A DNA stretch of 64,000 bases from the NCBI RefSeq assembly GCF_020907405.1, contig NZ_JAJJOE010000004.1:62001-126000 (forward strand), written 5' to 3'. Both the position numbers and the translations under genes were made by a program. Origin of the DNA: Arthrobacter sp. zg-Y769 (GTDB lineage: Bacteria > Actinomycetota > Actinomycetes > Actinomycetales > Micrococcaceae). The notes under the pieces are model-generated. The model saw only the letters and a program-made list of their open reading frames with translations, ran no database searches and was not told where the DNA came from. Shown one piece after another: positions 60,951 through 64,000 of this stretch; positions within the stretch are counted from its first letter, which is position 1; every line of letters begins with the position of its first letter.

Positions 60951-60954
60951 AAAC

Positions 60955-61800
60955 CTAAGCAGTCAGCTGCTTCGTGATTTCCCGTGCCCGGGCCGCTGCT
61001 GCCCGGGCACCGCTCTCGATCACGCCGGGCAGGTTCAGCTCGTCGAAAGTCCGGATGGCCGCTTCGGTGGTGCCGTTGGGGCTCGTGACGGCGCGCCGCA
61101 GGGCCGGAGCATCGGCGTCGGGCTCGGCCAGCATGTAGCCGGCACCCGCCACGGTTTCGCGGGCCAGGAGTGCGGAGAGGTCCGGATCCAGGCCCAGTTC
61201 GACGCCGGCGCGGGTCATGGCTTCGGCTAGGTAGAACGCGTAGGCGGGGCCGGAACCGCTGACGGCGGAGACGGCGTCCACCTGTTCTTCGGGCACTTCC
61301 ACGACGGTGCCCGTGGCGGAGAGGACCCGCCGGGCCAGGTCCATGGCGTCCGGACCGGCATTGCTGCCGGCGGAAATGGACGTGACGCCGCGGCCGAGAC
61401 GGGACGGGGTGTTCGGCATCGCGCGGATGACGGGCTGGCCTTCGGGCAGCAGGGACTCCATCAGGGCCAGCGGCACTGCGGCGGCAACGCTGAGCACCAC
61501 GGCGCCGCGGGGCAGGTCCGCCGCGATCTCGCGCAGCAGGTCAGCAACTCCCACGGGCTTGACGCCGACAATAACCAGATCCGCTCCCGCCACGGCTTTC
61601 CGGTTGGCCTCCGGATCCCCGCTGGCTGCCAGGACGCTGATGCCGTGGGCGGTGCGAAGCTCTTCTGCCCGCTCTGCCCGCCGGACGGTGGCGGTTACCT
61701 GCTCGGCGGCGAGGCCTCCGGCGAGGATTCCGCCGAGAATTGCTTCGTTCATCGAGCCGCAGCCAAGGAATGTCAGTCGGGGATTCTGTGCGCTGTCCAT
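60955..61800 (-). CDS. proC: Pyrroline-5-carboxylate reductase
   Basis: A 281-residue enzyme that makes proline from P5C with NADPH. RLTFLGCGSMNEAILGGILA near 8-27 is the dinucleotide fold, VIRAMPNTPSRLGRGVTSIS near 117-136 and VDAVSAVSGSGPAYAFYLAE near 166-185 are family signatures, and LRRAVTSPNGTTEAAIRTFD near 235-254 the C-terminal one. ATG at 61800; the longer frame (79 codons) has no homology. The C-terminal 45 codons exist in a second, decayed copy about 1 kb downstream. Confidence 0.95.
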   Translation of the reverse strand: MDSAQNPRLTFLGCGSMNEAILGGILAGGLAAEQVTATVRRAERAEELRTAHGISVLAASGDPEANRKAVAGADLVIVGVKPVGVADLLREIAADLPRGAVVLSVAAAVPLALMESLLPEGQPVIRAMPNTPSRLGRGVTSISAGSNAGPDAMDLARRVLSATGTVVEVPEEQVDAVSAVSGSGPAYAFYLAEAMTRAGVELGLDPDLSALLARETVAGAGYMLAEPDADAPALRRAVTSPNGTTEAAIRTFDELNLPGVIESGARAAAARAREITKQLTA

Positions 61801-61856
61801 GACTTCGATTCTGTCATGCTGCGCGTCCAGGGTTCCCGGCCGGCGGGACCGGACCG

Positions 61857-62690
61857 CTACTGGGCGTCGTGTGCGGCGAGCACGGCCTTGGGACGCAGAT
61901 GCTCCCGGGCAAACTCGAGGGTCTGCTTCAGCTGTTCCTCGCGCTCCCCCGCTCCCCTGGCCTTGCGGGTGCTGACCTCCACGGCCACCACGCCGTCGAA
62001 CCCTGCCTCGGACAGGTAGGAAAGCGCTTCGGCGCACCGCTGGGTGCCTTCACCGGGAAGCAGGTGCTCGTCCTTGCCGTTGGGGGTTCCATCGGTCAGG
62101 TGGACGTGCCGGAGCCGTTCGCCGAGTTTGCGGATCTGTTCGAACGAGTCCATGCCCGCGATGGCCGCATGGGAAAAGTCCCAGGTGACGTTTTTATACG
62201 GTTCGGGAATCGGATTCCAGTGCGGAAGGTAGGCCTTCGCCTCACGGCCGCGCACCCGCCACGGGTACATGTTCTCCACCGCGATGGTGACGCCGTATTG
62301 TTCGGCAAGCGCCTGCACGCCCTCGGCGAAGTTCTCCGCGTAACCCGTCTGCCAGCGGAACGGCGGGTGGGCCACGACGGTGGAGGCGCCTACTTCGGCG
62401 GCCATTGCGGCGGATAGCTCGATCTTGGTCCAGGCTGCACCCCAGACCTGCTGGGTCAGGAGCAGGGTGGGGGCGTGGATGGCGAGGATCGGCTGCTGAT
62501 ACCGCTCGCTCAGGTCCCTGAGGGAGTCAGGGTCCTGGCTGACCTGGCTGTTTGTGACCATGATTTCCACGCCGTCATAGCCCAGGTCATGGGCCACGGC
62601 GAAGGTGTCGTGCACAGACAGCGGGTAAACGGATGCGCTGGACAGCGCCACCGGGATGGTGGTGTGTCCGGACGGCGGGAAGGACGTCAT
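61857..62690 (-). CDS. Sugar phosphate isomerase/epimerase-like TIM-barrel protein
   Basis: A 277-residue AP-endonuclease-2-type barrel. VHDTFAVAHDLGYDGVEIMV near 24-43, ILAIHAPTLLLT near 66, VVAHPPFRWQTGYAENFAEG near 100-119, GVTIAVENMYPWRV near 130 and LRHVHLTDGTPNGKDEHLLP near 195-214 supply the metal-binding acidic and His residues. Substrate unknown. The ATG at 62690 lies one base after the ppx stop (TGATATG). Confidence 0.87.
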   Translation of the reverse strand: MTSFPPSGHTTIPVALSSASVYPLSVHDTFAVAHDLGYDGVEIMVTNSQVSQDPDSLRDLSERYQQPILAIHAPTLLLTQQVWGAAWTKIELSAAMAAEVGASTVVAHPPFRWQTGYAENFAEGVQALAEQYGVTIAVENMYPWRVRGREAKAYLPHWNPIPEPYKNVTWDFSHAAIAGMDSFEQIRKLGERLRHVHLTDGTPNGKDEHLLPGEGTQRCAEALSYLSEAGFDGVVAVEVSTRKARGAGEREEQLKQTLEFAREHLRPKAVLAAHDAQ

Positions 62691-62691
62691 A

Positions 62692-63714
62692 TCAGCTGGG
62701 CTTTCCATCGGCGGAGGGACCGGCTCCGGCAGCCACGAGGAATTCTTCCCCTTCCGCGGGGCCGCGGGGAAGGTCACCTGTTGTTTCAAAGCGGAGGGTG
62801 TCGAAACGGCGCAGGATCAGGCCCTCCCGCAGCGCCCACGGGCAGATCTTCAGGGACGGCACATCGAAGGCTTCCATGGCGGCCTGCGCCACCAGGGCAC
62901 CGGCGAGCATCTGCGGGGCACGCAGCGCGGAAACGCCGTCCAGCCCGGCCCGGTCCCGCGCGCTCAGGGCGCCGAGCCGCTTGGTCCAGAGGGACAGGTC
63001 CTCAAGGGTGAGCACACGGGGCACGAACGGTCCGGCGGCCGACGGCGCAGCGCCGGCTATGCGGGCAAGCGACCGGAACGTTTTGGACGTCCCCGCCACA
63101 AGGTCCGGACGGCCGAAGGCAGCGAACTCCTCCGCCGCTTCCCCGACCATGCCGCGGATGTACTTACGCAGCTTCTTGATGCTCTTGGGCGAGGGCGGAT
63201 CCTCGGGTAGCCAGTCCCGGGTCAACCGTCCGGCGCCAAGCGGCAGGGACCGGGCGATTTCCGGAAGCTCGTCCTGGCCCATCGCCATCTCGAAGGAACC
63301 TCCGCCGATGTCCAGGTCCAGGATGGAACCGGCGCCCCAGCCGTACCAGCGGCGCACGGCCAGGAACGTCATGGCTGCTTCGTCTCCGCCGGAGAGTTCC
63401 TCCAGCCGCACCGGGGTTTCCCGGTGCACCCGGGCCAGGACCTCGGCGCCGTTTGCCGATTCCCGAATGGCCGAGGTGGAGAACGCCAGCAGGTCCTGCG
63501 CACCGTGCCGGCGGGCAAAGGTCCAGGCCTCGTTGACGAACCCGATGAGTTCATCCTGTCCGGCCCCGCTTATCGCGCCGTCGGCATCCAGATACGAAAC
63601 CAGCTGCAGCGGACGCTTGTGCGAGGCGAAGGGAACAGGACGGGCACCGGGATGCGCGTCCACCAGCAGCAGGTGGACGGTGTTGGACCCGATGTCGAGG
63701 ACGCCTAGGCGCAT
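62692..63714 (-). CDS. ppx: Ppx/GppA-family phosphatase
   Basis: A 340-residue ASKHA protein. RLGVLDIGSNTVHLLLVDAH opens the fold, and SILDLDIGGGSFEMAMGQDE near 140-159 is the second phosphate loop with the GGGS motif. The size matches the short actinobacterial Ppx proteins that hydrolyse polyphosphate or pppGpp. Upstream GATAAT plus 6 nt precedes the ATG, near the leaderless pattern (first base G instead of T). Confidence 0.9.
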   Translation of the reverse strand: MRLGVLDIGSNTVHLLLVDAHPGARPVPFASHKRPLQLVSYLDADGAISGAGQDELIGFVNEAWTFARRHGAQDLLAFSTSAIRESANGAEVLARVHRETPVRLEELSGGDEAAMTFLAVRRWYGWGAGSILDLDIGGGSFEMAMGQDELPEIARSLPLGAGRLTRDWLPEDPPSPKSIKKLRKYIRGMVGEAAEEFAAFGRPDLVAGTSKTFRSLARIAGAAPSAAGPFVPRVLTLEDLSLWTKRLGALSARDRAGLDGVSALRAPQMLAGALVAQAAMEAFDVPSLKICPWALREGLILRRFDTLRFETTGDLPRGPAEGEEFLVAAGAGPSADGKPS

Positions 63715-63739
63715 GATTCCATTATCCCTCTACCGGTCC

Positions 63740-64000
63740 TTACTTCTTCGCTGTGGCTTTCCGAGGAGCAGCACGCTTCTTCACGGGTTTCTTCGCCGGG
63801 CCCTTCTCGCGCTTCTCCGCCAGCAGTTCAATTGCCTGCTCGCGGGTCAGCTCCTCGATGGCAGTGGAGCGGGGCACCGTGATATTGGTGATGCCGTCAG
63901 TGATGTAGGGGCCGAAACGGCCGTCCTTGACCACAATCGGCTTCTCCGAAACCGGATCCGCGCCGAACTCCGCCAGCGGTGCAGCGGCCTGCCGGCCGCC
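63740..64000 (-). CDS. topA: DNA topoisomerase I, C-terminal part (cut by window edge)
   Basis: The 86 codons at the window end lack a start and continue beyond 64000. The sequence SEKPIVVKDGRFGPYITDGI followed by TNITVPRS and a Lys/Ala/Pro-rich tail (AKKPVKKRAAPRKATAKK) is the C-terminal repeat and basic tail of actinobacterial topoisomerase I. The basic tail of mycobacterial enzymes is known to aid processive relaxation. Stop codon at 63740. Confidence 0.85.
   Translation of the reverse strand, partial: GGRQAAAPLAEFGADPVSEKPIVVKDGRFGPYITDGITNITVPRSTAIEELTREQAIELLAEKREKGPAKKPVKKRAAPRKATAKK

Larger units (their letters stand above)
59596..60954. other. 1.36-kb gene-free repeat island
   Basis: No intact gene is supported here. 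In order it holds 11-bp and 22-bp tandem repeats (59633-59740), a 54-bp palindromic element (59740-59793), a decayed copy of the 3' end of proC (59897-60035), three copies of a 15-bp palindrome (60198-60299), 19-bp repeats (60429-60530), a 35-bp repeat (60591-60653), a 53-bp palindromic element in the opposite sense (60654-60706) and a 49-bp tandem array (60718-60950). Long open frames are due to low-complexity GC repeats. Confidence 0.8.

Noticed and set aside
59596-60954. Integrated mobile element between trkA and proC
   Set aside because: The proC 3' duplicate suggests it, but there is no integrase, transposase, target duplication or gene inside. Recorded as a repeat island instead.
60396-60977. 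Collagen-like frames in the repeat island near proC
   Set aside because: They arise from 49-bp GC repeats whose period is not a multiple of three. No start signals, and they overlap the real proC.

Overview
The window is high-GC actinobacterial chromosome. Gene content (menaquinone genes with a System II cytochrome c operon, BldC, the 32-residue ribosomal protein bS22, Rex, a Trk potassium system, phenylacetate catabolism) and protein style point to the Micrococcaceae, most likely Arthrobacter or a close relative. The genus is inferred, not proven. Nearly all of it looks like ordinary chromosome. No rRNA, tRNA, CRISPR array, transposase, integrase or phage gene was seen.

Layout. 0-6 kb: menD and menC (menaquinone), a PAP2 phosphatase, an MFS exporter and a metallo-hydrolase. 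6-10.7 kb: an E1alpha-E1beta-E2 2-oxoacid dehydrogenase operon (branched-chain type) divergent from an Lrp/AsnC regulator, with a perfect 9-bp inverted repeat between them. 11.3-28.2 kb: a phenylacetate (paa) regulon in three transcription units (paaABCDE plus a paaG-like isomerase; paaI-paaK-paaR; paaZ), interleaved with oligopeptidase B, a DedA protein, an MFS protein, a CGNR protein and two unknown proteins. A shared 20-bp imperfect palindrome precedes all three units and is the likely operator of the TetR-family regulator at 22016-22741. 28-38 kb: SGNH hydrolase, FAD oxidase, ATP-dependent DNA ligase, small hydrolase, LLM monooxygenase, an unknown protein, a broken VOC gene, CPBP protease, NAD(P)HX dehydratase and a phosphatase. 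38-41 kb: menB-menE-menA. 42-47 kb: phosphatase-resA-ccdA-resB-ccsB cytochrome c operon. 47-50.6 kb: YceI, a small membrane protein and a 600-residue protein built mainly of 11-residue repeats. 50.6-53.2 kb: rex-glutaredoxin, an HAD phosphatase, bS22, bldC. 53.3-57.4 kb: gdhA, ArsR, a small PH-like protein with a short TetR, acuC. 57.5-64 kb: trkH-trkA, a 1.36-kb repeat island, proC, a TIM-barrel isomerase, ppx and the 3' part of topA.

Four features stand out. (1) The paa operator, visible at three separated promoters. (2) The 11-residue-repeat protein, whose DNA holds seven nearly identical 33-bp units. (3) A family of four 53-54-bp palindromic elements, placed as two inverted pairs in the two largest gene-free gaps; one gap also holds a decayed copy of the 3' end of proC. 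(4) Many starts lack a ribosome-binding site and instead have TANNNT exactly 6 nt before the start codon, which is the layout of leaderless promoters.

Together the genes cover menaquinone synthesis and cytochrome c assembly (respiration), redox sensing (Rex), aromatic acid and branched-chain oxoacid catabolism, and potassium homeostasis.
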